This document shows, one piece after another, positions 9,974 to 19,199 of a stretch of DNA of 64,000 nucleotides. The notes beneath the pieces are model-generated. The model was given only the letters and a program-made list of their open reading frames with translations. It ran no database searches and was not told where the DNA came from. Each line of letters starts with the position of its first letter. Position 1 is the first letter of the stretch. The translations under genes were made by a program, and so were the position numbers. Source of the DNA: Hyphomicrobiales bacterium (GTDB lineage: Bacteria > Pseudomonadota > Alphaproteobacteria > Rhodospirillales > JACKKN01); assembly GCA_024236415.1 (NCBI GenBank), contig JACKKN010000019.1, forward strand, positions 1 to 64,000, read 5' to 3'.

Positions 9974-10684
9974 CTAGCCCAGCGGCGAAACCTCGAGGGC
10001 GCTGTTCAGGCCGTCCAGCTCGCTTTCCAGCACCGCGATGTTGCGCTCCATCATGGCCACCTGGCGGTCCATCTCGGCCACGTTGGCCGAGTTGCTGCGC
10101 TTCTTGGACTCGGCCAGGGCGTAGGCGTAGTTGTCGCGCTTCTCGCGCATGCCCTTCAGGGCCTTGGCCATCAGGTCGCGGTTCTCCTTGATCCGGGTCA
10201 GCCGTTCCTGGCCCTGTTCGCGGGTGATCTGGTTGGCGGCGAAGCGCTGGTTCAGGTCGTTCAGCTTGCGCCGGTCGGCGGCGGTGACCTCCTGCGCCGT
10301 GGCCAGGTAGCCGGCCATCTGCTGGTTGTCGCGGCGCACGTCGGTGATCATGGCGTTGATGCGCGCCTCCTCGTTGGCGTAGTGCCGCTGGCGCTGGGCC
10401 ACGTAGTAGCCCGTGGCGCCGCCGGCCAGGGCGCCGATGCCGGCGCCGATGGCGGCGCCGCGCCCGCCGCCGGCCAGGCCGCCGATCAGGGCCCCCGCCA
10501 GGGCGCCGATGGCGGCGCCCTCGACCACGGTGCGGGTCATGGCCTCGTTCTGCTTGCGCAGGGCCACTTCCTGGGCCGTCATGGGCTGCTCGGCCTGGGC
10601 CCCCTTGTTGCCGGTCGACTGGCAGGCGCTTGCCGTGACGGCGACCATGAGGACCAGGGCGACAGCCTTTGCGGATTTGCGCAT
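9974..10684 (-). CDS. Glycine-zipper coiled-coil lipoprotein
   Basis: The start is the ATG at 10684 (protein begins MRKSAKAV, 236 aa), because AGGAG sits 6 nt upstream; an in-frame ATG at 10714 has no such site. The lipobox VTASAC gives a lipidated Cys at about residue 21. Residues about 70-110 carry a glycine zipper (runs such as GALAGALIGGLAGG and AIGAGIGALAGG), a pattern that makes packed transmembrane helices or oligomers in outer-membrane lipoproteins. The rest is charged helical coiled coil ending in ALEVSPLG. It lies between the FGE gene and the other lipoprotein in one leftward run. The function is unknown; a membrane-spanning oligomer tied to the FtsX/FGE module is an inference. Confidence 0.85.
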   Translation of the reverse strand: MRKSAKAVALVLMVAVTASACQSTGNKGAQAEQPMTAQEVALRKQNEAMTRTVVEGAAIGALAGALIGGLAGGGRGAAIGAGIGALAGGATGYYVAQRQRHYANEEARINAMITDVRRDNQQMAGYLATAQEVTAADRRKLNDLNQRFAANQITREQGQERLTRIKENRDLMAKALKGMREKRDNYAYALAESKKRSNSANVAEMDRQVAMMERNIAVLESELDGLNSALEVSPLG

Positions 10685-10749
10685 CTCCAACTCCTGTGCC
10701 GACAATTCCCTCAATTCAACCTAAATTATACCCCAGGGGAGCCCGTGTT

Positions 10750-12297
10750 TCACCGTTCGCGAATCTGTTCAAGCCAGGTTTTGCGGTCGATTCGGCTCTC
10801 TTTCCGGTATATGTCGGCGTGCGACTTGAAAAGTTCCGCAAAGGGGATCAGCGAACGCAGGTCGCGGCTTTCGAACTCCACGGCCAGGGCCGCCAACTGG
10901 CGCGCGAAAACCTCGTCGGGATAATCACCCACGGCCTGGATCACCGTGTCGGCGTAGTACTGGAAGTTCTCCTCCAGCACCTTGCCGCCGGCGATCAGGC
11001 TGCGCTCGGTCTTGGCGATCAGCTCGGGGCTGGAATTGGCGGCGCGGCGGCCGCGCAGGATGGCGCGGATGGCGCGCAGGCGGGTCTGGTCGTCCTGCAG
11101 CTTGCGGCCCAGGAAGGCGCCCAGGCGGATCACCACCTTGACGGCGCGGTCGCGCTGCTCGTTGCGGCTGGCGACGTTGGACTTGACCACGAAGGCCAGG
11201 TGGTCCAGGCGCCGGCGCAAATCGGGGTCGGCGGTGGCCTGCTTGACCACCTCCAGCTCGGCCACCGGGTCGTCCAGGGGCTCGGTGCCCGAGGTGACGG
11301 TCACCGTCCGCGGCAGGGCCTGCCAGTCGGCGCGCACCTGGCGCAGGCGCTCGTGCGAGGTCAGCACCGGCGCCGAGATGGCCAGGCGGAACCCCACCGT
11401 GGCCACCCGGTTGGGCCCGCCGCGGGCGAAATGGGCCACCTCCTGGCGGTAGGCCGAGCGCACCTGGGTCTCGGACGTCAGGTAGTTGCCGCCCTTGATG
11501 ACGAAGCCGCCGGGCTGGCCGTGCAGGCGGCTGTACTTGCTGAGGCGGAAGGGCGACAGCACGATCTCGTCGACGTTGCCCAGCAGGTCGTGCAGGCCCA
11601 GCGGGTTGGGCTGCAGCAAGCCCGTCAGCTGCATCTTGCCGTTGGACGAGCGGGCGCCGGCGAACCAGACGTACTTGTGCATGCCGTCGGGCATGGGGAA
11701 GGCGCGCTCCTGGAACTCGGCTGTGGACACGGCCGAACCGCCGCGGGCGGCGTATTCCCATTCCTCCTCGGTGGGCAGGCGCAGGAAGCCGGGCGCGCCG
11801 TCCTCGCCGGGCAGGGCGTCGGCGCCGTGGGCCAGCAGCCATTCGGTGTATTTCCCGGCGAAGGCCACGGCGTCGAACCAGGACACCTTGGTGGCCGGCA
11901 GGCGCCCGCGCATGGACGCACGCGGGCAGGCGCCGTCGGCCTTGAGGGCGTCCACCTGCATCTGCGTGACCTCGTACTTGCCCAGGTAGAAGAACCGCCG
12001 CGCCGGGGTCGCCGGGTCGGTGAAGCCGCCGGCCACGTAGGCGTAGCGGTTGTTCTCGGCGTGGCCGACGGCCTCGTCGCTGCCGCCGATGACCACCTTG
12101 CGGTCGCCCAGCCAGCCGTCGCTGGGCACCTCGACCCGGCGGAATGCCATGGCCCCGCCGCAGGGCATGGGCAGCACCAGGTCGCCGGCCTGGGGCGCCG
12201 GGTTGTACAGCTTCTCGCGCCAGGGCTGGGGCGCCTCCTGGGCCCAGGCCGGGGCGGCCAGCAGGAACAGCAGCACGGCGATCAGGTGTCTACACAT
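10750..12297 (-). CDS. Exported FGE/SUMF1-fold protein (TagR-like)
   Basis: A protein of 515 residues with a clean signal peptide (MCRHLIAVLLFLLAAPAWAQ). Residues about 75-320 carry the formylglycine-generating-enzyme/sulfatase-modifying-factor fold: YLGKYEVTQMQ, then FDAVAFAGKYTEWL, then RLPTEEEWEYAARGG, then LHDLLGNVDEIVLSPF, then GFVIKGGNYL and TVGFRLAIS. The last 190 residues are helical and of unknown type. No sulfatase is encoded nearby, so oxidase activity is doubtful. SUMF1-fold proteins next to FtsX permeases and lipoproteins are known as TagR, the periplasmic activator of the PpkA kinase in type VI secretion. Its start overlaps the FtsX stop by 8 nt (12290-12297), which means translational coupling and a shared operon. 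Confidence 0.88.
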   Translation of the reverse strand: MCRHLIAVLLFLLAAPAWAQEAPQPWREKLYNPAPQAGDLVLPMPCGGAMAFRRVEVPSDGWLGDRKVVIGGSDEAVGHAENNRYAYVAGGFTDPATPARRFFYLGKYEVTQMQVDALKADGACPRASMRGRLPATKVSWFDAVAFAGKYTEWLLAHGADALPGEDGAPGFLRLPTEEEWEYAARGGSAVSTAEFQERAFPMPDGMHKYVWFAGARSSNGKMQLTGLLQPNPLGLHDLLGNVDEIVLSPFRLSKYSRLHGQPGGFVIKGGNYLTSETQVRSAYRQEVAHFARGGPNRVATVGFRLAISAPVLTSHERLRQVRADWQALPRTVTVTSGTEPLDDPVAELEVVKQATADPDLRRRLDHLAFVVKSNVASRNEQRDRAVKVVIRLGAFLGRKLQDDQTRLRAIRAILRGRRAANSSPELIAKTERSLIAGGKVLEENFQYYADTVIQAVGDYPDEVFARQLAALAVEFESRDLRSLIPFAELFKSHADIYRKESRIDRKTWLEQIRER

Positions 12298-13513
12298 TGC
12301 GGGTCCCCTCGGCCGGCTCGATCTGCGAGGCGCGGTAGCCGGCCAGGGCCGAGGCGGCCACGGCGCAGGCCACGGTCAGGACCAGCCCGGCGGCGAAGTG
12401 GCCGGACAGCAGCCGGCAGGCGAGCTCGCCCTTGTCCAGGCTGGATGCGAACAGGCGGTTGATCAACCCGGCCACGCCCAGGTAGACCATGCCCGACAGC
12501 GCCCCGCCCAGGACCGCCGTGAAGCTGGCCTGCAGCACCGGAAACAGGGTGATGGCGGCGGTCGGCAGGCCAAGCAGGCGCAGCACGCCCAGGTCGCGGC
12601 GCTTGCGGTCCACGTGGGCCCACAGGTTGGCGCCCAGGGACAGCAGGAACCCGCCTAGGCCGATGCCGGCGATGATCCAGAAGATGTTGCCCAGGTTGGC
12701 GTCCAACTGCTGCACGGTCTCGATCTCGGCGGCGCGGGTATACACCTCGATGCCGCGGGCGCGCATCAGGTCGCGCAGGGCGACCACGTCATCCAGGCCG
12801 CGGGCGTACAGGCGGAACCCGGCGTAGACCCGCGCGCCGGGCGGCGCCGCCTCGCCGGCCCAGCCCAGGGCCGCCACGGCGCGGCCGTCGCGGTAGTCCT
12901 CGACGGCGCTGATCAGGGGCAGGGAGACGAAGGCGGCGGGCCGGGTGAAGGCGCGCTCGGGCAGCACGGCGCCGATGCGCGCGGTCAGCTTGGCCGGCTG
13001 CCGCCGCCCGGCCACCACCCGCTGCACCAGGCCCTCGACACTGTCGCCGGCGGCCAGGCCCAGGCGCTGCGCCGCCGGCGCCGACAGCAGCACGACTTCG
13101 ACCCCCGCCGGCGGTTCGGTGCCCGCGGGCAGCAGCGGGTCGCCGGCGGCCGAGGGCACCAGCTCGGCGGTGACGAAACGGCTGCGCGACCCGGGCACGC
13201 GCAAGGTGATGGTGGCGGCGATCTGGCGCGTGCGCGGAACCAGGAACCCGGTCTCGGGCCGTGCCGCCAGGTCGGCGAACCAGGCGTCGTCGAACCGGGC
13301 GCTGGCCAGGGGCCGGATCTCGCGGTTGCGGGGGTCCTCCACCAGGCGCTGGCGCAGGGTGTCGATCAGCCCGAACTTGAGCGCGAACAGCACCAGCAGC
13401 GGCGTCAGCACGGCGGCCAGCGCCAGCACGAAGCAGGCTGACATGCGCCACTCCTTGAGGAAGTCGCGGCTGGCAAGGCGGATCACCTGGGCCAGGGTCA
13501 GACGGTCGAGCAT
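12290..13513 (-). CDS. FtsX/MacB-family ABC permease (TagS-like)
   Basis: A protein of 407 residues with four expected membrane segments: one near residues 28-50, then a large periplasmic domain (about 55-270), then three near 280-305, 325-355 and 370-395. The last segment is followed by YRASQIEPAEGTRNV, the typical FtsX/MacB C-terminal motif (ASxxxPxExLR-like). This topology belongs to mechanotransmitting type VII ABC exporters (LolCE, MacB, FtsX, TagS). No ATPase gene adjoins it; the only candidate in the window is at 22751-23476. It is the first gene of the leftward run with the FGE protein and the two lipoproteins and is divergent from an acyl-CoA ligase. Substrate transport or signal transmission across the inner membrane is inferred. 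Confidence 0.88.
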   Translation of the reverse strand: MLDRLTLAQVIRLASRDFLKEWRMSACFVLALAAVLTPLLVLFALKFGLIDTLRQRLVEDPRNREIRPLASARFDDAWFADLAARPETGFLVPRTRQIAATITLRVPGSRSRFVTAELVPSAAGDPLLPAGTEPPAGVEVVLLSAPAAQRLGLAAGDSVEGLVQRVVAGRRQPAKLTARIGAVLPERAFTRPAAFVSLPLISAVEDYRDGRAVAALGWAGEAAPPGARVYAGFRLYARGLDDVVALRDLMRARGIEVYTRAAEIETVQQLDANLGNIFWIIAGIGLGGFLLSLGANLWAHVDRKRRDLGVLRLLGLPTAAITLFPVLQASFTAVLGGALSGMVYLGVAGLINRLFASSLDKGELACRLLSGHFAAGLVLTVACAVAASALAGYRASQIEPAEGTRNV

Positions 13514-13648
13514 GGTTCTAGCCTAGACCCGCCGGGGCCCGGGCGAAAATGATTTTCGCGCCGAGCGCGTACCATGCGCTAGACTTGGCGCCAAGCCGCG
13601 CGCCGACGCGGCAGCCGAGAAACGCGATCCGTCCGGGAGGTTTCCGTC

Positions 13649-15199
13649 TTGTCCACCTATGTCCCTCCGCCCGAGGTCACGGCGTCGCGCCGGGCCACCG
13701 TCGGCGGCCTGTTTCACGTCCGCGTCGCCATCAACCCCGACCGCCCGGCGGTGGTGGAGGGCGAGCGGTCCCTGACCTATGCCGAGCTGGAGGAGCGCAG
13801 CAACCGCCTGGCCAACGGCCTGCTGGGCCTGGGCCTGGCGCGCGGCGAGCGGGTCGCCCTGCTGGCCCGCAACTGCCTGGAGTACATGGAGGCCGAGCTG
13901 GCGGCGGCCAAGGCGGGGCTGGTGCTGGCGGCCCTGAACTGGCGCCTGGGGGCGCGCGAGCTGCGCCATTGCGTCGAGCTGGTGGCGCCGCGCCTGGTGC
14001 TGGTGCAGCCGGACCTGGCCGACGCCCTGGCGGCCCTGGGCACCACCGGCCACCGCACCGTCGTCCTGGGGCCCGACTACGACGCCCTGCTGGCCGCCGC
14101 GCCCGACCACTACCCGGACCTGGACATCGACCCCGAGGACGGGCTGGTGATCCTCTACACCTCGGGCACCACGGGCCTGCCCAAGGGCGCCCTGGTCAGC
14201 CACCGGGCCATGGTGGCGCGGGCCATGTCCTATGCCTCCGAGCTGCGCGTGCCCATCGGCGACACCTACTGCGCCTGGGCGCCGTTCTACCACATGGCCT
14301 CGACCGACCAGGCCCTGGCCACGGTCATGCGCGGCGGCACCGTGCAGGTGGTGGACGGCTACGACCCCGACGGCCTGATCCGGGTGCTGGAGACCGCGGA
14401 GATGGCCTTCTTCATCCTGATGCCGGGCATGGTCGGCCCGTTCGCCCAGGTGCTGCGCGAGCGCGGCGTGCGGCCCCGCGGGGTGGGGGTGTGCGGCGCC
14501 ATGGCCGACCTGGTGCCGCGCGCCGACATCGCGGCGGTGACGGCGGCCCTGGGGGCGCCCTACCTGAACAGCTTCGGCGCCACCGAGACCGGGCTGGTGC
14601 CGGCCACCTCGGGCACCCTGGCCGTGGGCGTGCCGCCGGCCAGCCTGTCCAAGCGCCAGTCCGCCTTCTGCGAGCTGCGCCTGGTGGACCCCGACGACAA
14701 CGAGGTCCCCGTCGGCACCCCGGGCGAGGTGGCGGTGCGCGGCCCGACCCTGTTCAGCGGCTACTGGAACGCCCACGAGACCAACGCCCACGATTTCCGC
14801 AACGGCTGGTTCCACATGGGCGACGTCATGCGCCGCAACGCCGACGGCAGCCTGGATTACGTGGACCGGGTCAAATACATGATCAAGTCCGGCGGCGAGA
14901 ACATCTACCCGGCCGAGATCGAGACCGTGCTGGCCGCCGACCCGCGGGTGCGCGAGGCGGTGGTGGTGCGCCGCCCCGACGACCGGTGGGGCGAGGTGCC
15001 GGTGGCCTTCATCGTCGCCAACGACGAATCCCTGGGTGCTGACGACCTGCTGGCCCTGTGCCGCGACAACCTGTCCGGCTACAAGCGGCCCAAGGAGGTA
15101 ATCTTCGTCGCGCCCGAGGACCTGCCGCGCTCCACCACCGGCAAGATCCAGCGCCACGAGCTGGAGGCGCGGCTGGACTCGTTCCGGCCGTCGGCGTGA
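13649..15199 (+). CDS. Acyl-CoA synthetase (ANL superfamily AMP-dependent ligase)
   Basis: A protein of 516 residues. The TTG start is chosen because GGGAGG lies 8 nt upstream and no in-frame ATG is near. The P-loop motif (YTSGTTGLPKG, about residues 169-179), the SFGATETG adenylate-binding motif, the GWFHMGDV motif and the hinge (DRVKYMIKSGGENIYP) are all present. The C-terminal catalytic Lys lies in PRSTTGKIQRHEL. The enzyme should activate a carboxylic acid to its CoA thioester through an acyl-adenylate; chain length cannot be read from the sequence. It stands alone on the plus strand between leftward genes, so it has its own promoter in the 135-bp gap shared with the FtsX gene. Confidence 0.92.
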   Translation: MSTYVPPPEVTASRRATVGGLFHVRVAINPDRPAVVEGERSLTYAELEERSNRLANGLLGLGLARGERVALLARNCLEYMEAELAAAKAGLVLAALNWRLGARELRHCVELVAPRLVLVQPDLADALAALGTTGHRTVVLGPDYDALLAAAPDHYPDLDIDPEDGLVILYTSGTTGLPKGALVSHRAMVARAMSYASELRVPIGDTYCAWAPFYHMASTDQALATVMRGGTVQVVDGYDPDGLIRVLETAEMAFFILMPGMVGPFAQVLRERGVRPRGVGVCGAMADLVPRADIAAVTAALGAPYLNSFGATETGLVPATSGTLAVGVPPASLSKRQSAFCELRLVDPDDNEVPVGTPGEVAVRGPTLFSGYWNAHETNAHDFRNGWFHMGDVMRRNADGSLDYVDRVKYMIKSGGENIYPAEIETVLAADPRVREAVVVRRPDDRWGEVPVAFIVANDESLGADDLLALCRDNLSGYKRPKEVIFVAPEDLPRSTTGKIQRHELEARLDSFRPSA

Positions 15200-15220
15200 G
15201 GTGGCTCAGCGCCCAGGGGC

Positions 15221-15829
15221 TCAACGCCCGTCGGCGGCGCCGCCGGGGCGGAACTTGAGGCTGGTCAGCAGGGCGTCGATGCGGCCCTTGGCCTTGGCCG
15301 GGTCGCTGAACAGGAACAGCACGTAGACGTCGGCGCGGGCGTTCTTGTGCAGCGCCAGCAGGAAGCCGTAACGGTGGTCCGGCGACACCGCCGGGTCCAG
15401 GTCGAAGGCCGTGGCGCTGGCCCAGTCGGCGTTGAAGCGGGCCCGCGCCTCCTGGGCCGGGAACTCGCGCGACGGCGAATGACCGCCGGCGGACAGCAGC
15501 CCGACCAGGGACCCGTACACCAGCGGGAAGATGTGGTTGGGGTTGGGGGCCGAGCTGTGGGGGTCGTTGTAGTCGATCTCCATGCGGGCGATGGGCCGCA
15601 CGGCGTAGGCCACGGTCAGGCCGCCATCGGGCGCGGCCAGGGCCCGGTCGAAGGGGAAGGCCGGCACGGTCGGCACCGGCGCCGCCGCGAACCCCGCCGG
15701 CGGGGCGAAGGTGGCGGCGGCCTCGTCCAGCAGCGCGTCGAAGCCAGGCGCGGCGCCGGCGCGGGCGCCGGACAGGGCCATCAGGCAGGCGGCGAGAACG
15801 GCCAGCAGGCGCGGGGCCGGGTTTGTCAT
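15221..15829 (-). CDS. Exported protein of unknown function
   Basis: A protein of 202 residues. The start is the ATG at 15829, which overlaps the TGA of the upstream TPR gene (ATGA at 15826-15829), so the two are translationally coupled. A signal peptide (MTNPAPRLLAVLAACLMALS, cleavage near ARAGA) sends it to the periplasm. The mature part has a conserved-looking block, VRPIARMEIDYNDPHSSAPN followed by HIFPLVYGSLVGLLS, then a segment ending in DALLTSLKF. I recognise no family. It is the last gene of a leftward group behind the 12-heme cytochrome and the TPR protein, so a link to that respiratory module is plausible but unproven. Confidence 0.8.
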   Translation of the reverse strand: MTNPAPRLLAVLAACLMALSGARAGAAPGFDALLDEAAATFAPPAGFAAAPVPTVPAFPFDRALAAPDGGLTVAYAVRPIARMEIDYNDPHSSAPNPNHIFPLVYGSLVGLLSAGGHSPSREFPAQEARARFNADWASATAFDLDPAVSPDHRYGFLLALHKNARADVYVLFLFSDPAKAKGRIDALLTSLKFRPGGAADGR

Positions 15830-16662
15830 TCCTTTTTGCCTTCGGCCCGGGCGGGGCCCGTCAGCTCGGCCAGCTTCTTTTCCGCCACGTCGCGCCACTG
15901 CGGCGAGTCCGCCAACTCCAGGAACCGGCGCAAGTCGGCAACGGCGCCGTCCCGGTCGCCCATCTGGGCCCGGGTCATGGCCAGGTTGAAGTGCGGCGGC
16001 GGGGCGTGGGGGTCGACGGCGACGCAGCGCTCGAAGTCCGCCAGGGCCAAGTCGAAGCGGCCGCCGTTGAAGTGCATGGACCCGCGGTTGAACCGCGCCG
16101 CCAGGTTGTCGGGGGCCAGTTCCACGGCCCGGTCCAGGTCGGCCATGGCCTTGCTGGTGTTGCCGAAGCGGCGGTAGGCCTGGGCCCGGTTGACGTAGAT
16201 GGCGGGGTTGCCGGGCGCGGCCTGGGCCGCCGCCTCCAGGTCGCGCAAGGCGTCGGCGGTGCGGTCCTGCTGCAACAGCAGGCTGCCGCGCACCAGCAGC
16301 ACGTCGGGGTGGCCGGGATAGCGCCGCAGGGCGTCGCCAAGGGTGTCCAGGGCCAGGCCCGGGCGGCCCTCGTCCTGGTGCTGCAGGGCGACGCGGATCA
16401 TGGACTCGGGGCCCAGCGCGGCATGCGGGTCCTTGGGCCGATGGGCGCCGGCCCGGGGTGCGGTCGGTGCGGGATCTTCGGTCCCGCCGACCAGCCGCTG
16501 CAACCTGCGGCGCAGCTTTTCCCGGTCCGGCGCATCTGCGAAAGGCGAGGTCCCGGCGGCGGGGTGTTCCGCGTCGGCGGCGGAAGCCGGTGCCGCCGAC
16601 AGGGTGCCCAGGGCCAGGACCGTGGAAAGGAGGAGGGGGAGGAGAGCCTGCTTGCGTGTCAT
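15826..16662 (-). CDS. Exported tetratricopeptide-repeat protein
   Basis: A protein of 278 residues with a signal peptide (MTRKQALLPLLLSTVLALGT, cleavage near ASA-AD). After an Arg/Pro-rich linker, residues about 90-265 hold four to five TPR units, for example ALDTLGDALRRYPGHPDVLL, ALRDLEAAAQAAPGNPAIYV, AMADLDRAVELAPDNLAARF and ALADFERCVAVDPHAPPPHF. TPR proteins are scaffolds; in the periplasm they often help assemble cytochromes or lipoproteins. It lies 108 bp downstream of the 12-heme cytochrome, separated by a strong hairpin terminator, and its stop overlaps the next gene's start. Its product may support the cytochrome, but that rests on position only. Confidence 0.85.
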   Translation of the reverse strand: MTRKQALLPLLLSTVLALGTLSAAPASAADAEHPAAGTSPFADAPDREKLRRRLQRLVGGTEDPAPTAPRAGAHRPKDPHAALGPESMIRVALQHQDEGRPGLALDTLGDALRRYPGHPDVLLVRGSLLLQQDRTADALRDLEAAAQAAPGNPAIYVNRAQAYRRFGNTSKAMADLDRAVELAPDNLAARFNRGSMHFNGGRFDLALADFERCVAVDPHAPPPHFNLAMTRAQMGDRDGAVADLRRFLELADSPQWRDVAEKKLAELTGPARAEGKKE

Positions 16663-16726
16663 GGGCCTGGTCTCGCCACCGGGTTGCGGTCGTTGCGGGC
16701 ACGGGGGCCCGGAAATCCGAAAGAAG

Positions 16727-16762
16727 GGGAGGGGGCGTCGAGGGGCTCGGACGCCCCCTCCC
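16727..16762 (-). terminator. Rho-independent terminator after 12-heme cytochrome gene
   Basis: A perfect 13-bp stem (16727-16739 with 16750-16762) with a 10-nt loop lies just after the cytochrome stop. On the minus strand it is followed by a T-rich tract (CTTCTTTC). It probably limits read-through into the TPR gene. Confidence 0.75.
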
Positions 16763-16770
16763 GGAGCCGG

Positions 16771-19146
16771 CTACTTGGAACCGGCGAAGGCCTTGATCAT
16801 CTTGTTCATCAGCTCGATGTGCTGGCTGTCGGACAGGGTGCCGGGGGTCGACACCTTGGCCCACAGTTCCGCGTTGGTCATCTCGCGGTGGCAGCCCATG
16901 CACAGGCCGGTGCGGTTCATGCCGTCACGCATCTCCTTGGTCAGCGAGCGGCTGAGCGGCCAGTGGGTCCCCACCGTCTGCACCTGTTCGCCGGCCTTGT
17001 TGACGATGGTCGACCAGTCGAAGTCCATGCCGTCGATCTTGGGGATCTGGATGACATAGTTCTTGGGAATGACCTTCCCGGTCTTCTGGTCGATCAGGTC
17101 CTCGACGATGTTCTCCGTATAGCGGGTCTGGAACACGCCGCCGGCGATACCGTAGCCCTGGGCCTTCGGGTTGTTGTGGCAGCTTTCGCAGGTCCGGGCC
17201 TTGCGCTGGGCCGAGTGCGGCTGCACCGGGGCCATGTCCAGGCCGAGGGGCACCCGGTCCTGCTTCAGCTCCCGCGCCTCGTCGGTCGAGCGGCCGGTCT
17301 GGTTCAGGGCGATGGTCTTGCCCTGGCGGTCGATGACCGTATAGACCACCTGGCAGCCGGGCATAAGCGGGGTCACGCGACCCTCGCCGTTGATGCCCAG
17401 GACCGGTTCCTCCCAGCGCAGGTACGAGCGGGTCTCGGACACCTTGCCCGGGCTCTTGAAGCCGTGCGTGCCGAGGGGCGATTCCGCCGTCTGCCCGTTG
17501 GGGAAGCGCTTGGAACCGCCGGCGATCCAGTCCGTGTCCATCAGCGGCTTGCCGTCCTTGCCGGGGCCGTAGTCGACCTTGACGTGACAGCCGTAGCACT
17601 GCGGCACCCACGAGGCATGGCAGGCATAGCACTCCAGGCTCTCGTTGTGCTTCTCGACCCGGCTCATGGCGACCATGGCGTCGGGGCTCTTCCACGTGTC
17701 GTCGATCTTGAGCTGCTTCAGCAGCGGCACGTCGAAGTCGTTGCCGGTGGCCGAGTGCAGGACCACCTTCCTGCCGTCCTTGACGACGTTGCCGAACGGA
17801 TTGCCGCGGGTGGTCAGCAGGTAGCCGTCCTTGACCGGGTAGGTGGTGGCGAAGGACTCGGTTTCCGACAGCAGCTCCTTGGTCAGGCCGCGGCCGTCGG
17901 TGGGCAGTTCCTTGGCGAACTCCTCGGAATAGCCCAGCGGCAGTTCCCACGGGAACTTGTCGGTGGTGCCGTGGCAGTCCTGGCACTCGATTTCCACCTG
18001 GGCCAGGGTGGTGCCGAAGATGTTGCCGTCACCGTGCATGTCGATGCTGGTGTGGCAGTCCTGGCACAGCATGCCGCCCTTGGGATTGCCTGGCCGGCTC
18101 TCGATCTGGTGGTGCAGGTCGTCCGAGATGAACAGGTACTGCTTGGTGTGCAGCTTGGGCTGCTTCTGGCCCTGGGCGTTGAAGGGGCTGCCGTAGGGGA
18201 ACTCCATCAGGCCCTGGTAGGTGACGCCGATGCGCTTGCCGCGGTTGTGGCACGAGTTGCAGGTCTCGACGGGGATGCCGCCGCCGGCCTTGCGCGTGCC
18301 GTGGATGCGGTGGCGCAGCATGTGACCCTTTTCCTTCTTGTCGATGGTCGGGTCGTCGCCTTCGTACAGGCCCTCGTTGCCGTACAGCACGTGGCAGGAC
18401 GAGCAGCCCATGCCGCGGTAGTCACCGCGCTTCTCGCGGCCCTTCACGGCGGTGTGGCAGCGCTGGCACTGCTGGCGCTGATAGGTGAAGCCGGCCAGCT
18501 TGGGGTCCTTCTCGATCTCGTCGACCGAGGGCAGGGGGACCTGCTTGAGGGACTTGGGGAACTGGTCCGGATGGGCGGCGATCATCTTGGCCATGTAGGC
18601 GCGGTACGCGTCGGTGCCGACGATGGGCTCGGCGCCGTCCGTGTCCTCGACGTCGTAGTTGCCCCAGGGGACCTTGTGATTGAAGGTTTCCGGAATGCCC
18701 CAGGTGTGCAGGTTGCCCTGGATCTTGCCGGCCTCGGTGTTCATCAGGGCCCGCTCCAGGCGGTAGGGGTATTCCGAATGGCACTGGCCGCAGGTGCGGC
18801 TGGCGATCCAGATGCTGCCCGGGTCGGGGTAGAACTCCTGTGGTCCGACGCCCTCGGCCAGGTCCTTGGGCGCGCCCTTGTGGGCGTCGGCCGCGGTCAG
18901 GCCCTGGGGGTTGCCGCCGTGGCAGGTGACGCAGCCGCCCGGGTCGCCGACGTCGGCGGCGATGGCCTTGACCTGGTTGAGCATCTCGCTGCCCGCCTCG
19001 CGGATGTCCTCGATCCCGGCGTGGCAGGACAGGCATCCCTTCTCCTTGGCCATGGCCGGCGTGACCTTGTCCGGCACCGCGGCGCCGGCCGGGGTCAGGC
19101 CCGTCCACAGCAGCAGGGTCGCCGCGGCGAAGAGGATTCTGATCAT
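16771..19146 (-). CDS. Periplasmic dodecaheme (12 CxxCH) c-type cytochrome
   Basis: The start is the ATG at 19146 (MIRILFAAATLLLW, 791 aa) with a G-rich ribosome site; a longer version to 19188 would put residues before the signal peptide. Twelve CxxCH heme motifs occur: CLSCH, CVTCH, CGQCH, CQRCH, CSSCH, CNSCH, CQDCH twice, CYACH, CYGCH, CESCH and CMGCH. There is no C-terminal membrane segment, so the mature protein should be a soluble periplasmic multiheme electron carrier or reductase. The spacing does not match octaheme hydroxylamine/tetrathionate enzymes or OmcS-like wires that I can recall, so the substrate is unknown. A sigma-54 promoter precedes it and a divergent kinase/NtrC-type regulator pair lies directly upstream, so expression is probably signal-dependent. 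Confidence 0.92.
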   Translation of the reverse strand: MIRILFAAATLLLWTGLTPAGAAVPDKVTPAMAKEKGCLSCHAGIEDIREAGSEMLNQVKAIAADVGDPGGCVTCHGGNPQGLTAADAHKGAPKDLAEGVGPQEFYPDPGSIWIASRTCGQCHSEYPYRLERALMNTEAGKIQGNLHTWGIPETFNHKVPWGNYDVEDTDGAEPIVGTDAYRAYMAKMIAAHPDQFPKSLKQVPLPSVDEIEKDPKLAGFTYQRQQCQRCHTAVKGREKRGDYRGMGCSSCHVLYGNEGLYEGDDPTIDKKEKGHMLRHRIHGTRKAGGGIPVETCNSCHNRGKRIGVTYQGLMEFPYGSPFNAQGQKQPKLHTKQYLFISDDLHHQIESRPGNPKGGMLCQDCHTSIDMHGDGNIFGTTLAQVEIECQDCHGTTDKFPWELPLGYSEEFAKELPTDGRGLTKELLSETESFATTYPVKDGYLLTTRGNPFGNVVKDGRKVVLHSATGNDFDVPLLKQLKIDDTWKSPDAMVAMSRVEKHNESLECYACHASWVPQCYGCHVKVDYGPGKDGKPLMDTDWIAGGSKRFPNGQTAESPLGTHGFKSPGKVSETRSYLRWEEPVLGINGEGRVTPLMPGCQVVYTVIDRQGKTIALNQTGRSTDEARELKQDRVPLGLDMAPVQPHSAQRKARTCESCHNNPKAQGYGIAGGVFQTRYTENIVEDLIDQKTGKVIPKNYVIQIPKIDGMDFDWSTIVNKAGEQVQTVGTHWPLSRSLTKEMRDGMNRTGLCMGCHREMTNAELWAKVSTPGTLSDSQHIELMNKMIKAFAGSK

Positions 19147-19199
19147 GGTGTTGCCCCCCTCTGGGCTGATCGACAGGTTGTGTTCCACACATCCCTTGA

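Noticed and set aside
12945..13526. A 193-codon plus-strand frame antisense to the FtsX gene
   Set aside because: Ser/Arg/Ala-rich low-complexity shadow; the minus frame has the full FtsX topology.
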